64,000 bases of DNA from an uncultured Planctomycetia bacterium (GCA_903929765.1 CAIYVX010000023.1:62001-126000); one strand, 5' to 3'. Counted from the first letter of the stretch, positions 36,107 through 45,435 are shown. Program-made: numbers and translations. Notes: a model not told the origin generated them from the sequence alone.

Positions 36107-36568
36107 ATGTTGACAGCCAAAACCAGGACGTTAAGGTTAAAGGTGCGACCAGCCAAGCCTATACCGGGTATGCGAATTTTGGGCCTCCGCGCTGGTGGCG
36201 CTGGCGACATCGTCCGTCAGGTCGAGGCAGGCTTCGCCTTCAAACGGTTTCAAAAGTTACAGAAGGCCACCTTGTTGTCCAGGGCCACCATTGCTCATCT
36301 GGTGGCGATCCCGCAACGAACACTGGCCAGGCGGGAGGCCGAAGGCCGCTTGACCCCCGAAGAGTCGGATCGCGTCCTGCGTGCCTCTCGCGTCTTCGAT
36401 CTGGCCGTTGACCTGTTTGAAGGTAATGTCGACGCGGCAAGGAAATGGCTCTTGTCACCGCAGCACGGATTGGGTGGCGCGGTGCCTCTGGAGTTCGCCT
36501 CTACCGAGGTCGGAGCGAGGGAGGTCGAGAACCTGATCGGCCGACTGGAGCATGGGGTTATCGCATGA
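36107..36568 (+). CDS. Xre/MbcA/ParS-type (DUF2384) antitoxin
   Basis: LSRATIAHLVAIPQRTLARREAEGRLTPEESDRVLRASRVFDLAVDLFEGNVDAARKWLLSPQHGLGGAVPLEFASTEVGAREVENLIGRLEHG. Confidence 0.9.
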   Translation: MLTAKTRTLRLKVRPAKPIPGMRILGLRAGGAGDIVRQVEAGFAFKRFQKLQKATLLSRATIAHLVAIPQRTLARREAEGRLTPEESDRVLRASRVFDLAVDLFEGNVDAARKWLLSPQHGLGGAVPLEFASTEVGAREVENLIGRLEHGVIA

Positions 36569-37032
36569 CGGTAATCGCTTGGCGCATCGTCAAGGCCAAG
36601 CTGGCCGATGCGGCTTTTTCGGGCCTGGGGGCCAAGTTATCCGGCGGCCGCTGGAACAGTCCCGGCAGGGCGGTTGTTTATGTTTCTGACAGCGCCTCGC
36701 TGGCTATGCTCGAAATGCTCGTCCATCTCAATTCGCCGGAGTTGCTCAAACGCTACGTCATGTTCGAGGTGAAGTTCGACGAGTCGCTGGTGCAGACTGT
36801 CGATCCCAAAGAACTGCCTAAATCCTGGCGAAAATCTCCGCCACCGCTGGCCGTCCAGCAGATCGGCGATGCCTGGGTCGCCGCCAGCACTTCGGCCGTG
36901 CTCAGGGTTCCCAGCGTCATCGTCCCCGACGGCTGGAACTTTCTCCTCAACCCCGCCCACGCCGACTTCAAGTCGATTGTCATCGGCCACAGGCAGCCGA
37001 CCAAGTTTGACCCGCGGTTGCTGAAGCCGTGA
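36565..37032 (+). CDS. RES-domain toxin
   Basis: AWRIVKAKLADAAFSGLGAKLSGGRWNSPGRAVVYVSDSASLAMLEMLVHL; ATGA overlap with antitoxin. Confidence 0.92.
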   Translation: MTVIAWRIVKAKLADAAFSGLGAKLSGGRWNSPGRAVVYVSDSASLAMLEMLVHLNSPELLKRYVMFEVKFDESLVQTVDPKELPKSWRKSPPPLAVQQIGDAWVAASTSAVLRVPSVIVPDGWNFLLNPAHADFKSIVIGHRQPTKFDPRLLKP

Positions 37033-37045
37033 CCTACGTTAAAAA

Positions 37046-37082
37046 AGAAACCCCAAGCACTGCCGGGGGCTTCCTTTTCTTT
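37046..37082. terminator. Hairpin terminator-like structure between convergent genes
   Basis: aaaccccaagcactgccgggggcttccttttctttt. Confidence 0.5.
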
Positions 37083-37104
37083 TGCTGTTTCTGTTTTTGT
37101 CGTT

Positions 37105-37158
37105 AACTGTCCACTGTCCACTGACCACTAACCACTAACCACTAACCACTGATCACTG
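37105..37158. repeat. Degenerate short tandem repeats (CCACTAA / CCACTGT units)
   Basis: aactgtccactgtccactgaccactaaccactaaccactaaccactgatcactg. Confidence 0.85.
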
Positions 37159-37162
37159 TCGT

Positions 37163-38431
37163 TTACTTCTCCGCCTTGCTCTTCGCGCACTCCAGCGCCA
37201 CCAGGCCATAGGCCGTGACGATGTTCTTGCTGCCCTCGAAGAACTTGTCAGAAGAATTGTCCCACGAGCCATCCTCGTGCTGGAGGGCGACCAGCTTGGC
37301 CGAAAGTTCTTTCCGCCAATCGTGCTTGACGCCGTTGGCATCCACGATCACCGGTTCGCCGTAGGCCCGCAGCGCCTTGCCCATGGTCATCAGGTAATAA
37401 TAATAGCCTTGCTTGCCCATCTCCGGGTTCTCTTCCACCGTCCAATGTTTCTTCGCCCACCCGAGCGCCGCCTGCACGCGATGATCGTTCTTGTCCAGCC
37501 CGGCATAGATCAGGCTCAGGAACCCCGCGTAGGTCATTGAACCGTAACCCTTCAGGCCATCCACGCCCGAAGGCAGGATGCGGCCGTCCGCCAGTTTGGT
37601 CCCCGCGGGAATTTCTTCGGTCCCGGCTTTGGAATTGCCTTTGCCGTGCGGCGAGTAAATGAAGCTGCCGTCCGGCATACAGATAAAATGGGCATCCTCG
37701 CCCGCTTGACTGCGCTTCACGAAAACCAGGGCTGCCTTCACCGCCGGATCGTCCGCCGGCAGGCCGCTCTCGCGCAGGGCCTGGACGAACCACTGCTCGT
37801 TCGACATGTCCGGGCTTTTCAGCGCGCTGTACCCCGCGCCGCCGAAGTCGGTCGATTCCTGGGCGATGCCGTGCCCTTCGGTCCATTGCAGACCTTTCAG
37901 AAATTCCACCGCCTTCTTCATCGCCGGTTCATATTGCGGATCGCCGGTTGCCGCCAGCGTCATCACCAGGATCGAAGTGATGTAGTTCGGGAACATGCCG
38001 TGAATGCCGCCGTCTTTGTTCACGTCGCTGATAATATATTTCAGCCCCTTCTCGACCGCCGGATCGGTGTCCGGCACGCCGGCCCGCACCAGCCCCAGCA
38101 GGGCGATGGCCGTCGCTCCGTCGTTCGGGAAAAAGTCCTTGTTCTGGAGTCCCCAGCCGCCGTTGCCTGACTGCGACTTCTTCAGATAGGCGATGCCCTT
38201 GTCGATGGCCGCCTGTGTGCCCGGCGCAACGAAATCCGAATCCTTCGCTCCCGCCACCCACAACTCCGGCTTCGGCGCCACCGGCAGCGCCTTCGTCGCC
38301 GCTGCACCCGACCCCACGCCGGCCGCCGTCACCGTCGCGACCGCCGGACTTTCCGCCGCATACGACACGGCGGTAACGCCCAGAACCAACACGACCGCGA
38401 CCGCCAATCCGAGAACGTTCCATCGCTTCAT
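37163..38431 (-). CDS. Secreted prenyltransferase/squalene-cyclase-repeat protein
   Basis: Signal peptide MKRWNVLGLAVAVVLVLGVTAVSYAAES; repeated alpha-toroid motifs (AYLKKSQSGNGGWG, LVALQHEDGSWDN). Confidence 0.8.
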   Translation of the reverse strand: MKRWNVLGLAVAVVLVLGVTAVSYAAESPAVATVTAAGVGSGAAATKALPVAPKPELWVAGAKDSDFVAPGTQAAIDKGIAYLKKSQSGNGGWGLQNKDFFPNDGATAIALLGLVRAGVPDTDPAVEKGLKYIISDVNKDGGIHGMFPNYITSILVMTLAATGDPQYEPAMKKAVEFLKGLQWTEGHGIAQESTDFGGAGYSALKSPDMSNEQWFVQALRESGLPADDPAVKAALVFVKRSQAGEDAHFICMPDGSFIYSPHGKGNSKAGTEEIPAGTKLADGRILPSGVDGLKGYGSMTYAGFLSLIYAGLDKNDHRVQAALGWAKKHWTVEENPEMGKQGYYYYLMTMGKALRAYGEPVIVDANGVKHDWRKELSAKLVALQHEDGSWDNSSDKFFEGSKNIVTAYGLVALECAKSKAEK

Positions 38432-38650
38432 AGCCGCTTCTCCTTTTGGGGCGGGCCGCCCCAGCCTGTTGACCAAACTTCTCTGATGGGCTATCATACC
38501 GCAATGTTCGCTGATTATTCAATTTGTTTCCGTTTTTTTTCACCGGGCGAAATTCTTTTCGTAACCGGTTGCTGCGGGCGGAGTTGAATCCTTTGGACGT
38601 GCGGCGAATGATGGCCCGGTGGATTAACTTTTGAAAGAGGAGAATTGCGA

Positions 38651-39475
38651 ATGTTACGAAGCCTGACGATGGTTGCGGCAATGGCGGGAGGAATTTTTAT
38701 GGCGACGGCCTGTTCCACGGCCCGGGCCGACGGTCCGGCCAAATCAGCCACCTCGGCCGTTTCGGCGACCTCGGTGAAGGCGGCGCCGGTGACTCCGCCG
38801 CAGCCGGGCCGGCAGATCATCATCCTCAAGCTCGACGACGTGGTCAACATCGGCGCCGGCTGGGTGCGCGTCATCGACTATTGCGAGAAGAACAACGTCA
38901 AGGCCGGCCTGGGCATCATCTGCGATTCCCTCGAAAAGAATGATCAGGCCTACTTGAACTGGATCAAGGACCACCAGAAGAAAGGCTTTATCGAATTCTG
39001 GTGCCACGGTTACTTCAACGTCGCGAACTTTTATACCACCCACACGCTCGAAGAACAGACTGCCGCCCTGAAAAAGTGCGAAACGCTGGCCAAAGAGAAG
39101 CTCGGCTTCCCGCTGGTTGCCTTCGGGGAGCACAATAGCTTCACGACCAGCGAAACCCAGATCGCCGTCCAGGCGGTGCCGGAGCTCAAGGTCTGGCTCT
39201 ATGGGCCGAAGGATTCGCAGTATTACAAGAAGCTGTCGATTCCGCGAGTGAATGGCCTGGAGTACAAGGTGGGGGCGGTCGACTTCGACAAGTTCAAAGA
39301 CCCTTACGACAAATACGGGGCCAGGGAGAAGGTGCTGGTACTCCAGGGCCACGCCAATTATTGGGACGACACGTCGTTTGCGGCGTTTACCAAAATCATC
39401 GATTACCTGAAGAGCAAGAACGTGGTCTTCATGACGCCGACGGAATATCTGAACTTCGCGAACAAGGGCAAATAA
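38651..39475 (+). CDS. Secreted polysaccharide deacetylase-like protein
   Basis: IIILKLDDVVNIGAGWVRVIDYCEKNNVKAGLGIICDSLE ... FWCHGYFN. Confidence 0.7.
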   Translation: MLRSLTMVAAMAGGIFMATACSTARADGPAKSATSAVSATSVKAAPVTPPQPGRQIIILKLDDVVNIGAGWVRVIDYCEKNNVKAGLGIICDSLEKNDQAYLNWIKDHQKKGFIEFWCHGYFNVANFYTTHTLEEQTAALKKCETLAKEKLGFPLVAFGEHNSFTTSETQIAVQAVPELKVWLYGPKDSQYYKKLSIPRVNGLEYKVGAVDFDKFKDPYDKYGAREKVLVLQGHANYWDDTSFAAFTKIIDYLKSKNVVFMTPTEYLNFANKGK

Positions 39476-39495
39476 CCGCGGGGCAGGGGGGAACC

Positions 39496-40302
39496 ATGAA
39501 ACTCAGCAAGCGACTGATCGTGCCGCCCGGCTCGAAGGTCAATCTCGCCGCGTGGGATCAGAACGACACGGCGGGGTTCGACAAAAAGTCCATCGACGCC
39601 GCGCTGGAGCACAATCTCAAACGTCTCGGCGAACTTCAGTACCGCCTCTACGCCGAGAGTCGCCGCTCCCTGCTCGTCATCCTCCAGGGCCTCGACGCCG
39701 CCGGCAAGGACGGCACCATTCGCCACGTTTGCGGGGCCATGAATCCCCAGGGCTGCCGCGTTGCCGCCTTCAAAGTTCCCACGCCCGAAGAGGCCGCCCA
39801 CGATTTCCTCTGGCGCATTCACCGCCAGGCCCCCCGCACCGGCGAAGTCGTTATCTTCAACCGCTCCCACTACGAAGACGTCTTAATCGTCCGCGTCCAC
39901 GACCTCGTCCCCAAATCCGTCTGGCAGCGCCGCTACGACCGCATCAATGAGTTCGAGGCCGAGCTGGCCGACGCCGGCGTCCACGTCCTGAAATTTTTCC
40001 TCCACATCAGCAAGGACGAGCAACTCGACCGCTTCCGCGCCCGTCTCGACGATCCGGCCAAGAACTGGAAAGCCAGCCCCGCCGACTTCGCCGAACGCAA
40101 GTGCTGGACCGACTACACCGCCGCCTACGAGGACGCCATCTCCAAGTGCAGCACCAAAGCCGCCCCGTGGTTCGTCATTCCTGCCAACCACAAATGGTTT
40201 CGCAACCTGGCCGTCTCGCAAATCATCGTCGAGACGCTGGAGGCCCTGGATATGAAATTTCCCAAGCCCGCCTTCGACCTCTCGAAGATCAAGCTGAAAT
40301 AG
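39496..40302 (+). CDS. ppk2: Polyphosphate kinase 2 family protein
   Basis: LLVILQGLDAAGKDGTIRHV, IFNRSHYEDVLIVRV, WFVIPANHKWFRNLAVSQII. Confidence 0.93.
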   Translation: MKLSKRLIVPPGSKVNLAAWDQNDTAGFDKKSIDAALEHNLKRLGELQYRLYAESRRSLLVILQGLDAAGKDGTIRHVCGAMNPQGCRVAAFKVPTPEEAAHDFLWRIHRQAPRTGEVVIFNRSHYEDVLIVRVHDLVPKSVWQRRYDRINEFEAELADAGVHVLKFFLHISKDEQLDRFRARLDDPAKNWKASPADFAERKCWTDYTAAYEDAISKCSTKAAPWFVIPANHKWFRNLAVSQIIVETLEALDMKFPKPAFDLSKIKLK

Positions 40303-40316
40303 GAGGAGTCTCCCCC

Positions 40317-41066
40317 ATGAAATCCGTCTGCATCATCCCCGCCCGTTACGGTTCCACTCGCTTCCCCGCCAAAATCCTCGCCCGCGAAACCGGCAAGTTT
40401 CTTGTCCAGCACGTTTACGAACAGGCGAGCAAAGCCAAATGCTTTTCCCAGGTCATCGTCGCCACCGACGACGACCGCATCGTCGCCGCCGTCCGCTCTT
40501 TTGGCGGCGATGTCCGCCTGACCCGCTCCGACCATCCCACCGGCACCGACCGCATCGCCGAGGTCGCCGCCACGCTCGACGCCCCCGTCGTCGTCAACCT
40601 CCAGGGCGACGAGCCGCGCGTCCCCCCGGCCCTTCTCGAACAACTCGTCGCCCTCCTTGGCCGCGAAAGCGACGCCGTCTGCGCCACCCTCGCCGCCCGC
40701 TGCAAAACACTCGACGAAGTCCTCAGTCCCAACGTCGTCAAAGTCGTTTGCGACTCGCGCGGCCGCGCCCTCTATTTTTCCCGTTCCGCCATACCCTTCG
40801 ACCGCGCCGCCCACCTCGCCGGCCAACCACTTCTGGCCGCCAACCATCTCAAGCACATCGGCCTTTACGCCTATCGCCGCGACTTCCTCCTGGCCTTCCC
40901 AAAACTTCCCCAAACCCCGCTCGAAAAACTCGAATCGCTCGAACAACTCCGCACCCTCGAATCCGGCCGCGCCATCGCCGTCGCTGAAGTCGAGTTCGAC
41001 TCCCGCGGCATCGATACCTCCGAAGACTATGCGGCTTTTGTCGCCGAAATGAAATCGGGATTGTAG
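40317..41066 (+). CDS. kdsB: 3-deoxy-manno-octulosonate cytidylyltransferase
   Basis: IIPARYGSTRFPAKIL, VIVATDD, VVNLQGDEPRVPP, KHIGLYAYRRDFL. Confidence 0.93.
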   Translation: MKSVCIIPARYGSTRFPAKILARETGKFLVQHVYEQASKAKCFSQVIVATDDDRIVAAVRSFGGDVRLTRSDHPTGTDRIAEVAATLDAPVVVNLQGDEPRVPPALLEQLVALLGRESDAVCATLAARCKTLDEVLSPNVVKVVCDSRGRALYFSRSAIPFDRAAHLAGQPLLAANHLKHIGLYAYRRDFLLAFPKLPQTPLEKLESLEQLRTLESGRAIAVAEVEFDSRGIDTSEDYAAFVAEMKSGL

Positions 41067-41107
41067 GGTACTTAGCTCGCCACTGATATCAACTGTTTCA
41101 GGACGGG

Positions 41108-42313
41108 TTAGGTGCCGGCCTTGGGCGCGGACGGGGCGGGAGCGGGCTCCTTGACCTCCACCACGACCTTGTCGACGAGGTTCTGCTTGAGGGTGATGGT
41201 AGCCGTGAAGGTGGCGCCGGCGGCCTGCTTGAGTACCAGCTTCGGTGGGGCCGCCTTGTTGGCCTGTTGCTCGAAGGACCAGTCCTGGAGCTTGGCGGCC
41301 CGGTCAAGGGCTTCCTTAAGGAGTTCGTCGGGCAGGGCTTGCTTGGGATTTCTCTTGAGCGAACCGTCGCCGGCGGCCTTGAGGAAATCGTCCGCCGTGT
41401 CGAACTTCTGACCCTGGCTCCAGGCACGTCCGAGGAAACTCGCCAGGGTGGCCACGGTCGCCTGGGTCCGAGGACGGCCGACGACGCTCTCCTGCGACAC
41501 GGTCGCCCACCAGGCCAGGTAGGCTTTTTGCAGGGCGTCGGGGTTGCCAAAGTTGGCGGAAAAGGCTTGTTCAAAGGTGGCTCCGCCTGCAACGCTCTTC
41601 ATGAAGGCGACCAGGGCTTTCTGGTACTTGCCGTTCTCGGCGTGCAGGCAAAAATGAATCATGGTCAAGCCCTGGTCGTAGTCGTCGATGCCCGCCCAGT
41701 CCTTGGCTTTGAAAAGGATGATGTCTTTGAACGGTTTGATCTTGCCGTCCTTGACGCGCGGCATGAAACGGTCGTAGCGCGCCTTGGGAAGAAAGCCGCT
41801 GACCAGGCCGTCGCCGGTCCAGAGACTTTCGCCGAAGTACTCGGCCATGCCTTCATCCAGCCAGCCGGGCAACCGGTCGCTGGCCGCGTTGTGAAGGAAC
41901 TGGTGCCAGGCCTCGTGCTGGACGACGTGCCAGAACTCGTCCGGCACGCTGACCAGGCCCATCAGCCGGTCGGCGAAAGATACGCCATAGGCTTCCCCGC
42001 CGGCCGCCTTGTAGAGTTCCGGATCACCGATGATGTACAACTGAAACTTGCTCTTGACCACGCCGCCGAGAAACTTGGTGCGTTCGTTATAGATTTGGGC
42101 TACGGAGGTCATCCGGGCGATGATCAGCGGCATCTTAGCCGGATCGAGGTCACTGTAGATAGTGTAGTACGGGGAATCGTACTGCTTGAGTTTGGCCATG
42201 ACCTCGGGCGGAATCTTGGGGCCCTGGCGCATTCCGGCCAGCGCGACATCAGCCTGCGCTGCCACAATCAAGGCCCCGACCAGAAATAGGGTCAATCCAC
42301 TCATAAGCTTCAT
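41108..42313 (-). CDS. Secreted gluzincin-like metallopeptidase (DUF1570-like)
   Basis: HEAWHQFLHN ... LPGWLDEGMAEYFGESLW; signal peptide. Confidence 0.65.
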   Translation of the reverse strand: MKLMSGLTLFLVGALIVAAQADVALAGMRQGPKIPPEVMAKLKQYDSPYYTIYSDLDPAKMPLIIARMTSVAQIYNERTKFLGGVVKSKFQLYIIGDPELYKAAGGEAYGVSFADRLMGLVSVPDEFWHVVQHEAWHQFLHNAASDRLPGWLDEGMAEYFGESLWTGDGLVSGFLPKARYDRFMPRVKDGKIKPFKDIILFKAKDWAGIDDYDQGLTMIHFCLHAENGKYQKALVAFMKSVAGGATFEQAFSANFGNPDALQKAYLAWWATVSQESVVGRPRTQATVATLASFLGRAWSQGQKFDTADDFLKAAGDGSLKRNPKQALPDELLKEALDRAAKLQDWSFEQQANKAAPPKLVLKQAAGATFTATITLKQNLVDKVVVEVKEPAPAPSAPKAGT

Positions 42314-42450
42314 GCCGCTGCTCCTTTCACAAGGGCGGTTCCGAAACAGAGACTATACTTCGCAATCCACGGAACCACGAGAAAACTAACACGGATTCCG
42401 CCATAATCTTATGAACCGACATTGTCGCGGCAGGAACGTCGGTTGAGTTC

Positions 42451-42592
42451 GTAGGGTGGCTGATTGCAGCCACGCAGTCATTATCCCCTCGCCAGCAGCG
42501 CCGCCTCCAGCGCCGCCGTGAATTGCGGTTCTTCCGCCACCAATACTGGCCGGCCGAGGCACCGCGCCAGCATCGTCACCATCGCCGGGTTC
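42451..42592 (-). pseudogene. Fragment of an acyl-CoA dehydratase activase 3' end (imperfect repeat of 44300-44440)
   Basis: gtagggtggctgattgcagccac ... gccgccgtgaattgcggttcttccgccacca ... ccagcatcgtcaccatcgccgggtt matches the 3' end of the 44328..45104 gene. Confidence 0.8.
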
Positions 42593-42750
42593 GCAGTATC
42601 GGGTGACAGTATACCATATTAATCACCATCGAAAGAAAAATCGGCACACTGCCATCAGGAATAACAGCTATTATATTACCCTCAAAATGCCGATATTGAA
42701 GTAAAGGCCAACTAATTGTCTTTTCGTCTGAAATGTGGTAAAATACGGCC

Positions 42751-43062
42751 ATGAGCCATACAGTCCTGACATTATTGACGCCAGGCGAGATGGGCAAGGC
42801 CTTGGGCAACCGGGCCAAAGCCATCCGTCTGCTTAAAGGATTGAAGCGGGACACGCTGGCGGAGCGGGCCGGCGTCTCGGCGGCGTCACTCAAGCGTTTC
42901 GAGAACACGGGAAGGGGCTCGCTGGAACTGGTACTCAAGGTCGCCCTGGCCCTGGGGACTCTCGACGAATTCAAAGATGTCTTCAGGTCGCCACCGGCTC
43001 AGAGTCTGGCCGAGCTTGAAAAACAGGCCTCTCGACGGACCAGAAAGCGGGGGCGGCTATGA
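42751..43062 (+). CDS. HipB-like Xre antitoxin
   Basis: MGKALGNRAKAIRLLKGLKRDTLAERAGVSAASLKRFENTGRGSLELVLKVALALG. Confidence 0.88.
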   Translation: MSHTVLTLLTPGEMGKALGNRAKAIRLLKGLKRDTLAERAGVSAASLKRFENTGRGSLELVLKVALALGTLDEFKDVFRSPPAQSLAELEKQASRRTRKRGRL

Positions 43063-44288
43063 GGAAGCTTGAGGTTCGTTTCACGCGCCGCCCACAAGAA
43101 TCCCTCTTCGTCGGCACGCTGGCCGAAGACCAGGGGCGGATCTACTTTCAGTACGCCCCGGAGTTTCTGGCCCTCGGCCTGAACTTGTCGCCGTTCCACC
43201 TGCCGTTTGAACCCGGTTTGTTCGAGTACACCGACCGCGAATTCGGGCCGCTGCCGGGCCTGTTCGACGACTCCTTGCCCGATGGCTGGGGTCTGCTTTT
43301 GATGGACCGACACCTGCGCAAGATCGGCCTGGAGCCTGTCGCCGTCAGCCCGCTGGACCGCCTCTCTTGGCTGGGCACGCGGACCATGGGCGCCCTGACC
43401 TACCACCCGCCGGCCAAGCGGGAGAACATTGACGCCAGTGTGTTCGACCTGCACGATCTGGCACGCCAGTCGGAGGAGGTGCTCTCCGGCCGGGCCGATG
43501 ATGTGTTGCCTCAACTGCTCATTGCCGGCGGCTCGCCCGGCGGAGCCAGACCGAAGGTGCTGGTCGGCTATAACCCCGTCACCAGCCACGTCGTCTCGGG
43601 CGAGGACGATCTGTCCGAGGGCTTTGAGCACTGGATCGTAAAATTCCCGGCTCAGAGCGACTTCACCGATGCCGGGGCCGTCGAGTACGCCTACTCACTC
43701 ATGGCTCGGGCCGCCGGGCTGGTCATGCCGCCAACACGCCTGTTTGAAACAACCGAGAGCGACCGCTTCTTCGGCGTCCAACGGTTCGACCGCCAGGGCA
43801 ACCGGCGATTCCACGTTCACACCTTCGGCAACCTCATCCAGGCCAACTTCCGCATTCCCTCGTGCGACTACGCCGACCTGCTCCGGGCCACGGCACTGCT
43901 GACGCGAAACCATCAGGAGGTTCTGCGGGCCTTCCGGGCCATGGTCTTCAACGTGCTGGCCCATAATCGTGACGACCACGTGAAGAACTTCGCCTATGTT
44001 CTCGATGACGCTACCGGTGAGTGGGCCTTCTCGCCGGCCTACGACCTGATGTTCTCCAGCGGCCCGCGCGGCCAGCACACCATGACTCTGGCCGGAGAGG
44101 GCCGCCATCCCGGACGCCCGCACCTGCTCCGTCTGGCCGAACCAGCCGAAATCGCCCAGCGCGAGGCCACGATGATCGTTGACGAGGTGGCCGCAGCCGT
44201 GAGCCGCTGGACCGAGTTTGCCGACCAGGCCGGCGTTTCGGCGACCAGTCGTGATCAGATTGGCAAGATGCTTTCCCGCGGTTTCTGA
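43059..44288 (+). CDS. HipA-family kinase toxin
   Basis: FDDSLPDGWGLLLMDR, GGSPGGARPKVLV, IVKFPAQSDFTDAGAVEYAYSLMARAAGL, FNVLAHNRDDHVKNFAYVLDDATGEWAFSPAYDLMFS; ATGA overlap. Confidence 0.93.
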   Translation: MRKLEVRFTRRPQESLFVGTLAEDQGRIYFQYAPEFLALGLNLSPFHLPFEPGLFEYTDREFGPLPGLFDDSLPDGWGLLLMDRHLRKIGLEPVAVSPLDRLSWLGTRTMGALTYHPPAKRENIDASVFDLHDLARQSEEVLSGRADDVLPQLLIAGGSPGGARPKVLVGYNPVTSHVVSGEDDLSEGFEHWIVKFPAQSDFTDAGAVEYAYSLMARAAGLVMPPTRLFETTESDRFFGVQRFDRQGNRRFHVHTFGNLIQANFRIPSCDYADLLRATALLTRNHQEVLRAFRAMVFNVLAHNRDDHVKNFAYVLDDATGEWAFSPAYDLMFSSGPRGQHTMTLAGEGRHPGRPHLLRLAEPAEIAQREATMIVDEVAAAVSRWTEFADQAGVSATSRDQIGKMLSRGF

Positions 44289-44327
44289 ATTGCCTTTTGT
44301 AGGGTGGCTGCTTGCAGCCACCACTCG

Positions 44328-45104
44328 CTATGCTCTCGCCAACAGCGCCGCGCCCAGCGCCGCCGTGAATTGCGGCTCTTCCGCCACCACCACCGGCCGT
44401 CCTAAATACCGCACCAGCATCGTCACCATCGCCGGGTTCAGGGCCACGCCGCCCGAAAAGGCCACCGGACCGGTCGAGCCCATTTGTTCGGCAAGGGCCG
44501 CCACGCGCCGCGCCAGGGCCAGGTGGACCCCCGCGATAATCGCCCCGCGCGGCCGGCCTTCACCCAGCAGCCCGATCACCTCCGTCTCCGCAAACACCGT
44601 GCACGTCGAATTGATCTCAATCGGCTCGGATGACGTTTCCCCCGCCGCCCCGCCGAACCGCCCCAACTCCTCCACCGTCATCTCGAACCGCGCCGCCAGC
44701 ACGTCCAGAAACCGCCCCGTCCCGGCGGCGCACTTGTCGTTCATGGCGAAATCTTCCACCTGCCCGCCTGGACTGAGCCGAATCACCTTGCTGTCCTGCC
44801 CGCCGATGTCGATCACGAGCCGCGCCTCGGGCCGCGAGGCGTGTACGCCCACGGCATGACAAGTTATCTCCGTCACCGTCCGCGTGGCCAGGCTCATCGC
44901 CCGCCGCCCGTACCCCGTCGCCACCGCCCCCGCAAGTTCCCCCGCCGTTACACCCGCCGCCGCACTCAATTCCGCCCACAACCTCTGTGCCACCGCATCG
45001 CCATGAAGCCCCGTGGCCGCCACGCGCCGGCCGAGAACTTTCCCGTCCGCGCCGACCAGGACGAGCTTGGTACTCGTCGAACCGCTATCAATTCCCAGGT
45101 ACAT
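44328..45104 (-). CDS. BadF/BadG/BcrA/BcrD ATPase family acyl-CoA dehydratase activase
   Basis: MYLGIDSGSTSTKLVLVGADGKVLG, DIGGQDSKVIRL, FAMNDKCAAGTGRFLDVLA. Confidence 0.9.
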   Translation of the reverse strand: MYLGIDSGSTSTKLVLVGADGKVLGRRVAATGLHGDAVAQRLWAELSAAAGVTAGELAGAVATGYGRRAMSLATRTVTEITCHAVGVHASRPEARLVIDIGGQDSKVIRLSPGGQVEDFAMNDKCAAGTGRFLDVLAARFEMTVEELGRFGGAAGETSSEPIEINSTCTVFAETEVIGLLGEGRPRGAIIAGVHLALARRVAALAEQMGSTGPVAFSGGVALNPAMVTMLVRYLGRPVVVAEEPQFTAALGAALLARA

Positions 45105-45150
45105 TTCCTCAGATTACCGTCAAGCGGCAGTTCTGACAAGACAGGAAAAG

Positions 45151-45263
45151 CAGCAAATATCCAATAACCAACACCCAATAACCAATCATGAAGGGAAAAA
45201 CCCCCATTTCGGAATCCGCAGTTGGTGATTGGATATTGATTATTCGATATTGGATATTCGCTG
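45151..45263. repeat. Long imperfect inverted repeat of ATATCCAAT-type units
   Basis: cagcaaatatccaataaccaacacccaataaccaatcatgaag...gattggatattgattattcgatattggatattcgctg; second copy at 53822-53936. Confidence 0.88.
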
Positions 45264-45303
45264 TTTCTCTGCCGCTCCCCCAAGCCCCCGTGGATTAAAA
45301 TCC

Positions 45304-45342
45304 CTTAACCGTTTCCTAACGGAATCTTAACAAACTCTTGCC
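45304..45342 (+). promoter_or_regulatory. Pho-box-like 11-bp direct repeats
   Basis: CTTAAC(45304) CCTAAC(45315) CTTAAC(45326) CTTGCC(45337), each 11 bp apart, upstream of DUF47-pit. Confidence 0.7.
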
Positions 45343-45435
45343 TCCCAGGTCCGAATCGCTTAGGATATTCCGGTCTTGTTTTTGTTGTTGTTCCTGAAGA
45401 CTTAGGACTGAAGACTGCCGTTCCCGGAGGTGCCC

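Noticed and set aside
42751-44288. HipBA module as a phage or integron cargo
   Set aside because: No integrase, attachment-site core or other mobile genes could be seen
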